Shown piece by piece: positions 47,281 to 55,133 of a DNA stretch of 64,000 nt (positions within the stretch are counted from its first letter, which is position 1; each line of letters opens with the position of its first letter). The position numbers and the translations under genes were made by a program. The DNA comes from Curtobacterium pusillum (GTDB lineage: Bacteria; Actinomycetota; Actinomycetes; Actinomycetales; Microbacteriaceae), in the NCBI RefSeq assembly GCF_007680845.1, contig NZ_VEIY01000002.1:426217-490216 (forward strand), given 5' to 3'. The notes below the pieces were generated by a model, which saw only the letters and a program-made list of their open reading frames with translations, did no database searches and was not told the origin of the DNA.

Positions 47281-48002
47281 CTGTCGCGTTGAAGTCGTGC
47301 CGGCAGGAATCGTTCGGTGGGGCGAGCGTTTCGGGTCCGCGCACCCCACCGACTGAGAAGGCTCGAGCCCCCACGACCTCACCGATTGGGTTGTCCGGCT
47401 CCGTCCTGACGCACGTTGCCGAGGATCCTCGCGCGAGCGATAGAGGGAGAGATTCCGATGGCGTTAAGCCGCACAGACGTCGCGACGCGTCGTCCGCGCT
47501 TCGTGTCGGTGCTCAGCCGACGATCCTCCCCGTAGCTGTGCCGGGCTCGATGCCAGTGCGAGTCGTACAGTGTTGAGCATGGAGGCTCGGATGACTTCCC
47601 GGCTGCACTGACCTGCCTGGCTACGGGGTAGTGCGATGGACGGCGCAAGAACTGACATTGCCAGATCGCAGCGACGGGCAACGGGTTGCCACTCAGCGAG
47701 GAGGGTCGGAGCGAGCTCGTCTTCTGGGAAAGCATGAGCGCGTAGCTGCATCACGGCTTCGAGGCCTCGTCCCGGTAAGCGATCGTCTGCCGAACAGCGT
47801 GGACGGCTCGGCCGTCCTGAGCTGGCCCCCGTCGCGCATGGACAGAGGTGTTCGGGCCGAGGCTAGTTCGGCGACGAGATGTTCGACCAACTCGAGTGAC
47901 GCGCGCGCCTTCGGGCGGCCTCTCGGGGCCGTGTAGCCGACGACGCTCGACGCCCCTTCCACTTGACGAGTCCGTCGCTGATGCGACGTAGACTTCGTTC
48001 TG
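47281..48002. other. Gene-poor 720-bp stretch, possible decayed regulator
   Basis: No frame has convincing coding texture. On the minus strand at about 47693-47985 a frame reads APRGRPKARASLELVEHLVA, which looks like part of a transcriptional regulator, but no intact start or fold can be built. A functional regulator divergent from the SDR gene at 48042 would fit this place. A terminator hairpin lies at 47314-47352. Confidence 0.35.
47314..47352. terminator. Hairpin terminator behind the HExxH gene
   Basis: TCGGTGGGG (47314-47322) and CCCCACCGA (47344-47352) are perfect complements around a 21-base loop, 34 bp after the stop codon. Confidence 0.55.
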
Positions 48003-48019
48003 ACTTGCGTTTTGCAAGT
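48003..48019. promoter_or_regulatory. 17-bp motif ACTTGCGTTTTGCAAGT, site 1
   Basis: A perfect palindrome, ACTTGC-N5-GCAAGT, 22 bases before the SDR start. The same 17-bp shape occurs at 52499, 56173 and 63193, and weakly at 60339. Confidence 0.7.
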
Positions 48020-48041
48020 AAGACTAGAGACTGGAAGACCG

Positions 48042-48746
48042 ATGGATATCAACGGCGCGGCTGTTCTTGTTACAGGAGCAAGTGGGGGCCTCGGGAGGGA
48101 GTTCGTCCGACAAGCACTCGATCGAGGGGCGCGACGCGTGTACGCGACGACCCGTCGCCCGCTCGAATGGGAGGACGACCGCGTCGTGCCGTTGGTCGTC
48201 GACGTCGGTGACGAGGGCGCGATCGCAGCTGCCGCCGAAGCCGCGTCTGACACCACCGTGGTCGTCAACAACGCGGGGACCTTCACGGGCGGGTCGTTGC
48301 TCACGCAGCCCGCCGACGAGATCCAGGAGATGTTCTCGACGAATGTGTTCGGCGCGCTGAACGTCGCGCGCGCCTTCGCTCCCGTCCTCGAGCGGAACGG
48401 TGGCGGAGCATTGTTGAACGTCCACTCGATCCTGAGCTGGACGGTCTTCCCGGGCGGAGGGGCGTACGCAGCCACGAAGGCGGCGTTCTGGGCGTTGACC
48501 AACGCCCTGCGACTCGAACTCGCTCCCCGAGGCACGCTCGTCACCGGGCTCCACCTTGGGTACACGGACACCCCGATGATCGAGTCGTTCGATGTGGACA
48601 AGAACGACCCCGCCAATGTCGTCCGCGTCGCTCTCGATGGCCTCCGCGACGGCCGGTACGAGGTCATCGCGGATGAGATGACGGACCGCGTGCGGCACCT
48701 CCTGTCCGCGCCGCTCGAGGAGCAGTTCCCGGTCTTGGTCCGTTGA
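48042..48746 (+). CDS. SDR-family oxidoreductase
   Basis: The 234-residue classical SDR has VLVTGASGGLGREF (TGxxxGxG), VVNNAGTFTGG, Ser in VHSILSW and YAATK (YxxxK). RRVYATTRRPLEWE favours NADPH. It is a paralogue of the SDR at 15283, with the same GSLLT and RNGGGA blocks. GGAAG precedes ATG 48042. The 17-bp palindrome at 48003 is its probable operator. A regulator would be expected on the other side, but that region is decayed. Confidence 0.92.
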   Translation: MDINGAAVLVTGASGGLGREFVRQALDRGARRVYATTRRPLEWEDDRVVPLVVDVGDEGAIAAAAEAASDTTVVVNNAGTFTGGSLLTQPADEIQEMFSTNVFGALNVARAFAPVLERNGGGALLNVHSILSWTVFPGGGAYAATKAAFWALTNALRLELAPRGTLVTGLHLGYTDTPMIESFDVDKNDPANVVRVALDGLRDGRYEVIADEMTDRVRHLLSAPLEEQFPVLVR

Positions 48747-48752
48747 CGCGGG

Positions 48753-48800
48753 GCAGAACCCCTCCGATTCGACGGTTCGGTCCGCTCGGGGGGGTTCTGC
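48753..48800. terminator. Bidirectional hairpin terminator
   Basis: GCAGAACCCC (48753-48762) and GGGGTTCTGC (48791-48800) are perfect complements with a 28-base loop, between the convergent SDR and MBL-fold genes. Confidence 0.6.
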
Positions 48801-48843
48801 TGGGCGTCGTGCTCCCGCCCGCGCACTCGCTTCGACCTCGGGA

Positions 48844-49674
48844 TCAGATGCGATCCGGGCGGTACGCGAGGTTCGCCCGAGGGTCCTCGATCCCTTCGAG
48901 CACCTTCCGCGCCAGCAGGGCTGAGAACTCTCGGAACGAGAAGGGCGCCCGGTCGTCGGTTCCGGCGACCACCTCGGCGGTCAGGTCGATGAGGTCCTGC
49001 AGGACGGTCACCGGCGCGTCGCCGGTGGCATGGGAGATGAACACCCGGTCGTAGAGTCCGCTCAGGTCGTCACGGACCCGTCGCAGTGTCTCGGCGTACT
49101 CCGTGACCGTTGCAGAGTCGTCTGCGAAGAGGAAGGTGCGTTGGTTCGCCGCGTCTCCCGTGATCAGGGTCCGCTCCTCGCCGAGGAGGACCGCATGGGA
49201 GCCAGGGGTGTGGCCCGGCATTGGGATCGTGCGAACCGTCATGCCACCGAGTTCGAACGTCGTGCCGCTACCGAGGTCGTGGAAGCGCTCCGGCGGTGCG
49301 GCCGGCGCGAGGACCCGCCCTTCCCGACGCGCCTCATCGTGCACGTCCGCGATCCAGCTGCGGTGGACTGCGTGGACGGCGAGGTCGGCGTGCGCCATGT
49401 GGACGTCGTCGAACCAACCCGCGCCGAAGGCATGATCGAGGTGGCCGTGGGTGATCACCACCGTGACCGGCTTGTCGGTGAGGTCCCGGACGAAGGCCGC
49501 GAGGTCTCCGACACCGAAACCGGTGTCCACAAGCAGGGCACGGTCCTGTCCTTCGACGAGGTACATCTGCGCGTCGAGCCGGTCGTAGATGCGTGTGACG
49601 CGAGCCGTCAGTCGTACGGACGAGAAGTCCGGGGACGAGGACGAGGACCCATCGGGCGCCGGTGCCGCCGTCAC
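48844..49674 (-). CDS. MBL-fold metallohydrolase
   Basis: The 276-residue metallo-beta-lactamase-fold enzyme has THGHLDHAFGAG (HxHxDH), then PMPGHTPGSHAVLL (second metal His), LITGDAA (bridging Asp) and VFISHAT-like sequence (VFISHATGDAP, last His). The class includes glyoxalase II-like hydrolases and lactonases. A Ser/Pro-rich tail of about 15 residues precedes the fold. GTG 49674 overlaps the MFS stop (GTGA), so transport and hydrolysis are coupled, as expected for uptake and cleavage of one substrate under LacI control. Confidence 0.9.
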   Translation of the reverse strand: MTAAPAPDGSSSSSPDFSSVRLTARVTRIYDRLDAQMYLVEGQDRALLVDTGFGVGDLAAFVRDLTDKPVTVVITHGHLDHAFGAGWFDDVHMAHADLAVHAVHRSWIADVHDEARREGRVLAPAAPPERFHDLGSGTTFELGGMTVRTIPMPGHTPGSHAVLLGEERTLITGDAANQRTFLFADDSATVTEYAETLRRVRDDLSGLYDRVFISHATGDAPVTVLQDLIDLTAEVVAGTDDRAPFSFREFSALLARKVLEGIEDPRANLAYRPDRI

Positions 49675-50933
49675 TTGACGCTCCTGACCCCGAACATGAA
49701 CGCAGCTCCGACGGCCGCCGCGGCAGCACCCAGGACGAGTACCCAGGTGTAGGAACCGGTGAGCCCGAAGACACCGGCAGCGACGAGTGGAGCAGTCGCC
49801 GCGGGGACCGACGTCGCGAGCGCCAGGAGCGCGAGATCGCGGCCCTCGTCTGCGCGGCTCGGCAGGACCAGGGACATGATCGCGATGTCCACCGCGAAGT
49901 ACACGCCGGTTGCAGCACCGCCGAGGACGGCGTACACGAGCAGACCTGCCCAGTCTCGGGCGATGATCGGCGACACGAACGCAGCGGCCATGGCCACCGC
50001 ACTCAGGGCCACGACGACCTTCCGTCGGTCGAGACGGTCTGCGAGCCAGCCGAAGGCCACGATGGCCACGACCTGGCTGATGGTGTTGATCGACGCGACG
50101 GCCGCGACGGCGTCGTTCACCCCGCTGAACGGCGTGTTCTCGGGTCCGACGTAGTCACTGACGATGTAGAACACGTAGTCGATCACCGCGAAGAAGCCGA
50201 GGAAGAAGAACAGCCGAGACAGGAAGACCAGCGTGAAGTCCCGGTGACGGAAGCCGGTGAAGAAGCCGGCGATGCGCGCGGGGACACTCCGGCGTGGTTC
50301 GGACGTCCTGAGCTCGGGTGTGCGCACCGGCGCTTCGGGCGCGACGACGACGAACACCACGGTCGCCAGGACGAGGAAGATGCCGAGGACGGCGTACCCC
50401 CAGAACTGCCCGGTGCGCGTCACGACGTTGACGGACGCGAGGATCCCGAGCGGGAGACCGAGGCCCACGACGGACGAGGCGGTGCCGCGCAGTCGCACCG
50501 GAACGCGATCGGGGATCACCGCGTAGATCGTGCTCTGGTAGATGTTCGCGAAGAACCAGACGAAGCCAATGCTGACCGCGAGGAGCGGAACGGTCGTCGC
50601 TCGCGCCATCAGGACGCATGCCACCGCGGTGAGGACGGCGCTGACGAGCAACCACGGCGTCCGTCGTCCGAGACGTCCTCTGGTGCGGTCGGAGAGTGCG
50701 CCGCCGAGCGGGAGGGCGACCGTCCCCGCCACGGACGAGACGAGCGCGGTGAGCGCGACGACGGCGACCTTGTTGGTGGGGTCGATCGATGCGACCTGCG
50801 CGGGGAGCAGGGCCTGCTGGATGCCCTGGTAGACCCCGTAGAGGCCGATGACGCCGGGGAAGAGCGTCGACAAGACGCGGGTGGTCCCGATGGTCCGTGG
50901 GGTGGGCGGACTCGTCTGCAGTTGGTGGGTCAC
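49671..50933 (-). CDS. MFS transporter under LacI control
   Basis: The 420-residue protein has 12 membrane segments. GGALSDRTRGRLGRRTPWLL holds the MFS motif A, and ANIYQSTIYAVIPDRVPVRL is typical of glycoside-pentoside-hexuronide/MelB-like sugar carriers. It probably imports a sugar derivative. GTG 50933 is supported by GAGGAGGAACC immediately upstream; the longer frame to 50957 overlaps operator 1 and is rejected. Divergent from the LacI gene. Confidence 0.9.
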   Translation of the reverse strand: MTHQLQTSPPTPRTIGTTRVLSTLFPGVIGLYGVYQGIQQALLPAQVASIDPTNKVAVVALTALVSSVAGTVALPLGGALSDRTRGRLGRRTPWLLVSAVLTAVACVLMARATTVPLLAVSIGFVWFFANIYQSTIYAVIPDRVPVRLRGTASSVVGLGLPLGILASVNVVTRTGQFWGYAVLGIFLVLATVVFVVVAPEAPVRTPELRTSEPRRSVPARIAGFFTGFRHRDFTLVFLSRLFFFLGFFAVIDYVFYIVSDYVGPENTPFSGVNDAVAAVASINTISQVVAIVAFGWLADRLDRRKVVVALSAVAMAAAFVSPIIARDWAGLLVYAVLGGAATGVYFAVDIAIMSLVLPSRADEGRDLALLALATSVPAATAPLVAAGVFGLTGSYTWVLVLGAAAAAVGAAFMFGVRSVK

Positions 50934-50950
50934 GGTTCCTCCTCGAATCG

Positions 50951-50980
50951 CTGACACGTGTCAGTGCTGACACGTGTCAG
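50951..50980. promoter_or_regulatory. Two identical tandem LacI operators CTGACACGTGTCAG
   Basis: The perfect 14-bp palindrome occurs at 50951-50964 and 50967-50980, 16 bp apart centre to centre. The second extends to an 18-bp palindrome, TGCTGACACGTGTCAGCA (50965-50982). They lie between the divergent MFS and LacI starts. Confidence 0.85.
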
Positions 50981-50985
50981 CACAG

Positions 50986-50991
50986 TAGACT
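50986..50991 (+). promoter_or_regulatory. -10 element TAGACT of the LacI gene, leaderless
   Basis: TAGACT is six bases before ATG 50998 and immediately follows operator 2. No ribosome-binding site is present. Confidence 0.5.
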
Positions 50992-50997
50992 CGCTGC

Positions 50998-52017
50998 ATG
51001 ACCACGTCAAGGCGGACCCCTGACCGCCGTGCCACGAGTGCTGACGTCGCGCGGGCCGCCGGGGTTTCGCGCGCCACGGTGAGCTACGTGCTGAACGCCA
51101 CGCCCAATCAGTCCATCCCCGACGCGACGCGCGATCGGGTACGCGTAGCCGCGGATCGACTCGGGTACATCCCCTCGGCCCACGGCCGAGCACTGCGCCA
51201 AGGTCTCGGAGAGACGGTCCTCGTGCTCGAGCCGGACTGGATGCCGTCGTCGACGTCAGCCCGCTTGTGGTCGTCGTTGAGCACGTCGCTCGCGGAAGTC
51301 GGTCTCGTCTGCGTCTTCTCCCACACCGCGGGCGTGGCGACCTCACTCCGGCAGGTCCTGACCACGTTCGTCCCACGACTGGTGCTCTCGTTCGTTCCGC
51401 TCTCCGAGGACGACGCGGAACTGCTCGCCACGCAGTCCGTGCCACTGCTGCGCCTCGACGTCGGGAACGGTGGCCGGGGCGGCGACCACCTCGAACTGGA
51501 CGAGCACATCGGCCGGGCGCAGGTGGAGCACCTCGTCACTGCTGGCCGGAGGAAGCTCGCTTTCCTCGACCTGGTGGACGAGCGAGCTCGCGCGCAGTCC
51601 ACCGCTCGGACTGCCGGCGCCGGTGCCGCGGCCGGCGCCGCGGCCAGGCAGGGAGTCACCCTCGAGCGACTCGACTTCGACTTCACGTCCGAGTTCGTGG
51701 GAACGGCCGTGCACCGGATCCTCGACGGAGGCTTCGACGGCGTGTGCTGCTTCAACGACGACGTCGCCCTCGTCGCACTGTCGAGACTCCAGGACGCAGA
51801 GAGCCGCGTCCCGGACGACGTGGCGGTGGTCGGGGCGGACGACCTTCCCGTCGGGGCCTTCACGTCACCCCCGCTCACCACCGTTTCGCTCGACAACGAG
51901 CGCATCGGTCGCTACCTCGCGCTCAGCGTTGCAGCCGCGGCCGGGTTGGACAGCGCCTCCGAACCGGACCGCGATGCGGCTGCCAGGGTGCACGTCATCC
52001 ACCGTGGCTCCAGCTGA
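50998..52017 (+). CDS. LacI-family transcriptional regulator
   Basis: In this 339-residue protein, ATSADVARAAGVSRATVSYV and the hinge HGRALRQGLGETV form the DNA-binding part, and a sugar-binding-protein fold follows (VPLLRLDVGNGG, HIGRAQVEHLVTAGRRKLAF, DDVAVVGADDLPVGAFTSPP). It probably represses itself and the MFS/MBL operon through the two identical operators at 50951-50980. The ligand may be the imported sugar. Confidence 0.92.
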   Translation: MTTSRRTPDRRATSADVARAAGVSRATVSYVLNATPNQSIPDATRDRVRVAADRLGYIPSAHGRALRQGLGETVLVLEPDWMPSSTSARLWSSLSTSLAEVGLVCVFSHTAGVATSLRQVLTTFVPRLVLSFVPLSEDDAELLATQSVPLLRLDVGNGGRGGDHLELDEHIGRAQVEHLVTAGRRKLAFLDLVDERARAQSTARTAGAGAAAGAAARQGVTLERLDFDFTSEFVGTAVHRILDGGFDGVCCFNDDVALVALSRLQDAESRVPDDVAVVGADDLPVGAFTSPPLTTVSLDNERIGRYLALSVAAAAGLDSASEPDRDAAARVHVIHRGSS

Positions 52018-52064
52018 GTAGACCGACCCCGCCATCACCGCCTACCGACGAACACGAGGATCCG

Positions 52065-52499
52065 ATGGACTCCATCCCGTCTGCTCAGACCACCGCCGAA
52101 TTGACGGTGTGGTTCTTCGACGACTACCTCCCAGCGTGGACAGCAGCTGCGCTCCGGGACGACCCTGCGTTCATCGGCGCGTACTGGGCGTCGCCGCTCT
52201 GGGTCGGTGACGACCGCGGACCGGCGACGCTGATGCGCGACGACGACGCCGTCCGCCACTGGGTTGCGAGCACCTTCGCGCGCCTGCGCAGCGAGGACTA
52301 CGCCCGCACCGCGGTCCTCAGCCAGCGGGTCATCGCGCACACTGCACACGGCGGCACGGTGGACGTCCTCTGGGCCAGGGTCCGACGCGACGAGAGCGAG
52401 ATCGAGCGTCTGGCCGTGCACTTCACAGTGGTGCGAACGCAGGAGGGCCTGCGCGCGGTGGCGATCCAAGCGCATGCCACGGACGCTGGTGCCATCTAA
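52065..52499 (+). CDS. NTF2-like (SnoaL-type) small protein
   Basis: The 144-residue protein shows the cone-shaped NTF2/SnoaL layout: VWFFDDYLPAWTAAALRDDP (long N-terminal helix), YWASPLWVGDDRGPATLMRD, and VHFTVVRTQEGLRAVAIQAH (curved sheet). It resembles the DUF6841 group. No catalytic residues can be assigned. GAGGA is six bases before the ATG. It follows the LacI gene and precedes the PanE-like gene. Confidence 0.75.
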   Translation: MDSIPSAQTTAELTVWFFDDYLPAWTAAALRDDPAFIGAYWASPLWVGDDRGPATLMRDDDAVRHWVASTFARLRSEDYARTAVLSQRVIAHTAHGGTVDVLWARVRRDESEIERLAVHFTVVRTQEGLRAVAIQAHATDAGAI

Positions 52500-52515
52500 C
52501 TTGTTATGCGCAAGC
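52499..52515. promoter_or_regulatory. 17-bp motif ACTTGTTATGCGCAAGC, site 2
   Basis: Begins on the last bases of the NTF2-like gene and lies 21 bases before ATG 52536 of the PanE-like gene. An ATG at 52506 lies inside the motif, arguing against that longer start. Confidence 0.55.
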
Positions 52516-52535
52516 AAGGGGAGCATCATGGCGTC

Positions 52536-53465
52536 ATGCGTGTGCTCTTCGTCGGCGCCGGCTCCGTCGGCGGCCTGTTCGGATCCCTCCTCCTCGATGT
52601 CGGGGTGGACGTCTCCTTCCTCGTGCGTCACCACCGACGTGCACAGCTGCTGCAGTCCGGCCTCGCCATCGCGTCGTCCGTCGCGGACGGATCCGTGCGA
52701 CGGCTCGCGGTCCGAACGGTCGTGCGCGACGACGTCCCGGCATCGGACCTTGTGGTCTTCGCGGTCCGGGCGCCGGACCTCGACGCCGCCATCGAGGAGG
52801 CGCGGCCCGCCGTCGGCGCGTCGACGATCGTGCTCCCACTCCTCAACGGCATGCGACACCTCGCGCCGCTGACCGAGCACTTCGGCGACCGGGTGCTGGG
52901 TGGGGTCGCGGTCGCCGGAGTGATGTCCGATCCAGACCACGTCGTCCGTCGGCTGAGCGAGGACGCAAGCATCACCTTCGGTGAACTGACCGGCGGAGCG
53001 TCCGAACGGTGCGCTGACCTCGCGGCACGCTTCAGGCCCGCCGTGTTCCGGACCGTCGTCTCCTCGACGATCACGCAGGACATGTGGGAGAAGTGGATCT
53101 TCATGGCGGCGGGCGGGGCCGCCACGGTCCTGCTCGGCGGTCCGGTCGGCACGGTAATCGCCGTCCCGGGAGGCCTCGGAACGGTCGAAGCCGTCCTCGC
53201 GGAGGCCTGTGCGGTGGCGGCCGCTGCAGGGCATCCTCCCCGGCCCGCCGCGGTCGAGAGCATCCGACACACCCTGACGCGGCCGGGCTCCCCGTTCACG
53301 ACGTCCATGTACCGGGACTTCGCGATCGGTCGGCGGACCGAGGTCGAACCGGTCCTCGGAGGGCTGCTCGACGAGGCGCGGGCCCTCGGTGTCGATGTGC
53401 CGCTGCTCGCGAGCGCCGCGGTGCGACTCCGGGTCCACGAGGCGTCCCTGGAGCTGGTCCGATGA
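52536..53465 (+). CDS. Ketopantoate-reductase-like (ApbA/PanE family) oxidoreductase
   Basis: The 309-residue protein begins MRVLFVGAGSVGGLFGSLLL, the NADP-binding loop; middle motif VLPLLNGMRHLAPL contains the conserved NG. The C-terminal helical domain has DMWEKWIFMAAGGAATVL, with the catalytic Lys, and GSPFTTSMYRDFAIGRRTEV. PanE reduces ketopantoate for coenzyme A, but many homologues have other substrates, and no pan genes are near. ATG 52536 is favoured; 52506 is also in frame. Coupled (ATGA) to the next gene. Confidence 0.88.
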   Translation: MRVLFVGAGSVGGLFGSLLLDVGVDVSFLVRHHRRAQLLQSGLAIASSVADGSVRRLAVRTVVRDDVPASDLVVFAVRAPDLDAAIEEARPAVGASTIVLPLLNGMRHLAPLTEHFGDRVLGGVAVAGVMSDPDHVVRRLSEDASITFGELTGGASERCADLAARFRPAVFRTVVSSTITQDMWEKWIFMAAGGAATVLLGGPVGTVIAVPGGLGTVEAVLAEACAVAAAAGHPPRPAAVESIRHTLTRPGSPFTTSMYRDFAIGRRTEVEPVLGGLLDEARALGVDVPLLASAAVRLRVHEASLELVR

Positions 53466-53716
53466 CCGAGGTCACGCTGGTCACGACGGTCGACTGCCAC
53501 CTGTGCGACGACGCTCGCGGCGTGGTCGCCGAGGTCCTCGCCGCGTTCCCCGCGGTGGTCCTGACGGAGCGGTCGCTCCTCGACGACCGGGCGTTGCGCG
53601 AGGAGTTCGCGGAGGACGTCCCCGTCGTGATCGTGGACGGACGGGTCCACAGCACGTGGTTCGTGGATGCCGATCGACTGCGCCGGCGGCTCGACCGCGC
53701 GACCGCGCATCCGTGA
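53462..53716 (+). CDS. Glutaredoxin-like thioredoxin-fold protein
   Basis: The 84-residue protein of the DUF836/glutaredoxin-like family has VTTVDCHLCDDARGVVAEVL, which holds a CxxC (Cys12, Cys15) at the N-terminus of helix 1, and FAEDVPVVIVDGRVHSTWFV, with the cis-Pro loop. It should reduce disulfides or deliver electrons. It overlaps the PanE-like gene by ATGA, so both may take part in one redox process. Confidence 0.85.
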   Translation: MTEVTLVTTVDCHLCDDARGVVAEVLAAFPAVVLTERSLLDDRALREEFAEDVPVVIVDGRVHSTWFVDADRLRRRLDRATAHP

Positions 53717-53731
53717 CCGACGGGCACCGCT

Positions 53732-53760
53732 CCGCGGGTCCCCGCTGGCGGGACCCGCGG
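53732..53760. terminator. Bidirectional hairpin terminator
   Basis: CCGCGGGTCCC and GGGACCCGCGG are perfect 11-base complements with a 7-base loop, between the convergent glutaredoxin-like and ABM genes. Confidence 0.75.
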
Positions 53761-53771
53761 GCAGCGTCACG

Positions 53772-54071
53772 TCACTGCGGGAGCTTGGCCGCGACGAGGT
53801 CGACCGGCGTGATCGTCGGGGGCACGGCGAAGAGGTCCCCGTTCGCGTCGATCGCCTGCCGCACCTCACCCTGGAGGTGGAACGCACGCCCCTCCTCGGT
53901 CTCGAACGCGTCGAAGATCCCGAACGTCCGGTCGTCCTTCCGGAATGCGAACCACGTGATCGTCTCCGGCTCCCGCTCGACCATCGCACGTGCCGATACG
54001 AGGAATGCCGCCACCTCGTCCTCGCGTCCTGCTGCTGCCGTGAACTCCACGACGAATCCGTTCTGCACCAT
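53772..54071 (-). CDS. ABM-domain (antibiotic biosynthesis monooxygenase) protein
   Basis: The 99-residue ferredoxin-like ABM-fold protein has NGFVVEFTAAAGREDEVAAF, ITWFAFRKDDRTFGIFDAFE (central strand) and AFHLQGEVRQAI. Such dimers oxidise phenolic compounds or bind heme or quinols. It lies behind the GlxA-like regulator gene (54114) in the same direction and may be co-transcribed with it. AGGAGGAACG precedes the ATG. Confidence 0.88.
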   Translation of the reverse strand: MVQNGFVVEFTAAAGREDEVAAFLVSARAMVEREPETITWFAFRKDDRTFGIFDAFETEEGRAFHLQGEVRQAIDANGDLFAVPPTITPVDLVAAKLPQ

Positions 54072-54113
54072 CTGTCGTTCCTCCTGTCTGGCCGATCCGG
54101 CCTCGCTTCGACG

Positions 54114-55133
54114 CTAGATCGACGACGGGCCGGGCACCCCACGCATCCGGCCACCAGCACCGCGGTCTCCGCCAAGTCCTCCTGAGGTCGTCCCGTCCCG
54201 GTGGGCGAACGTCGTCCGGTATGCGGAGGCCGTGACGCCGACGTGGGCCCGGAAGTTCCGTCTGAGGGTCTCCGCCGTCCCGAATCCCGTTGCGGCTGCG
54301 ATCTGCGACAGGGGCAGCCGCGTTGTCTCGAGCAGCACCTTCGACCGCTCGATCCGCTCGTGCGTGACCCATGCCGCGACGCTGGTGCCCACCTCGCGTC
54401 GGAACCAGCGGACGAGCGTGCGCTGGCTGACGTGCTCGACACGAGCAAGCCGCTCCAGGGACAGTGGTTCGTCGAGGTGCTCGCGCATCCACTCGAGGAG
54501 GCGCGGGGTTGCCGTCGGAGCACGGAGGGAGTCCTTCGCGAACTGTGCCTGCCCTCCAGCTCGGTTCGGGGCGGCCACGAGGTACCTGGCGACATCGTTC
54601 GCGTAGGCCCGTCCGAGGTCGCGAGCGGTCAGGTGGAGCGCGAGGTCGACCGCGGCGAGGCCTCCGCCGGATGTGAAGAACGCACCGTCGGCCACGAAGA
54701 GGCGCCCCGCTCGCATCCGCACCGCTGGGAAACGCGCGGAGAACTCCTCGGCGTGCACCCAATGCGTCGTCGCGGTCCGCCCGTCGAGCAGGCCCGCCTG
54801 CGCGAGGACGACGGCACCTGCGCACAGTCCGACCACCCGTGCCCCCGAGGCTGCCGCGTTCCGGAGCGCCTGCAACAGCGCCGGCGGCCGAGGCCGAAAC
54901 GGCTCCGATGATCCGGGGACCACGACCGTGCCCGCACCTCCGACGGTCCGCAGTGTCCCCTCGTCGGTGGCATCGACGATCCGGAGCCGGTAGCCCGGGC
55001 CAGGGGGCGTGAGCCCGGGCACGGGCCCTGCCGTCGCGAACACCTGCGACACCACCGCTGTCTCCAACGGGTCACTGTCCGGTTCCGTCACCAGCGCGAC
55101 GGTGTGGGGTGCACCGTCGATGGAGTCACCCAC
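54114..55133 (-). CDS. GlxA-family regulator (DJ-1/PfpI domain plus AraC HTH)
   Basis: In this 339-residue protein, residues 10-180 form the DJ-1/PfpI-like domain (VVGLCAGAVVLAQAGLLDGR, with the nucleophile-elbow Cys, then TATTHW). Residues 225-315 carry the AraC helix-turn-helix (LERLARVEHVSQRTLVRWFR, IAAATGFGTAETLRRNFRAH). A Gly-rich tail follows. GTG 55133 overlaps the end of the TDT-transporter gene by 8 bases. It may regulate that transporter and the ABM gene. Confidence 0.9.
   Translation of the reverse strand: MGDSIDGAPHTVALVTEPDSDPLETAVVSQVFATAGPVPGLTPPGPGYRLRIVDATDEGTLRTVGGAGTVVVPGSSEPFRPRPPALLQALRNAAASGARVVGLCAGAVVLAQAGLLDGRTATTHWVHAEEFSARFPAVRMRAGRLFVADGAFFTSGGGLAAVDLALHLTARDLGRAYANDVARYLVAAPNRAGGQAQFAKDSLRAPTATPRLLEWMREHLDEPLSLERLARVEHVSQRTLVRWFRREVGTSVAAWVTHERIERSKVLLETTRLPLSQIAAATGFGTAETLRRNFRAHVGVTASAYRTTFAHRDGTTSGGLGGDRGAGGRMRGVPGPSSI

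Noticed and set aside
47464..47754. Minus-strand frame of 96 codons as a gene
   Set aside because: No ribosome site, mixed codon texture and no recognisable domain.
43559..48002. Integrated prophage or integrative element
   Set aside because: No integrase, phage structural gene, tRNA end or flanking long direct repeat can be seen; only gene-poor edges suggest past mobility.
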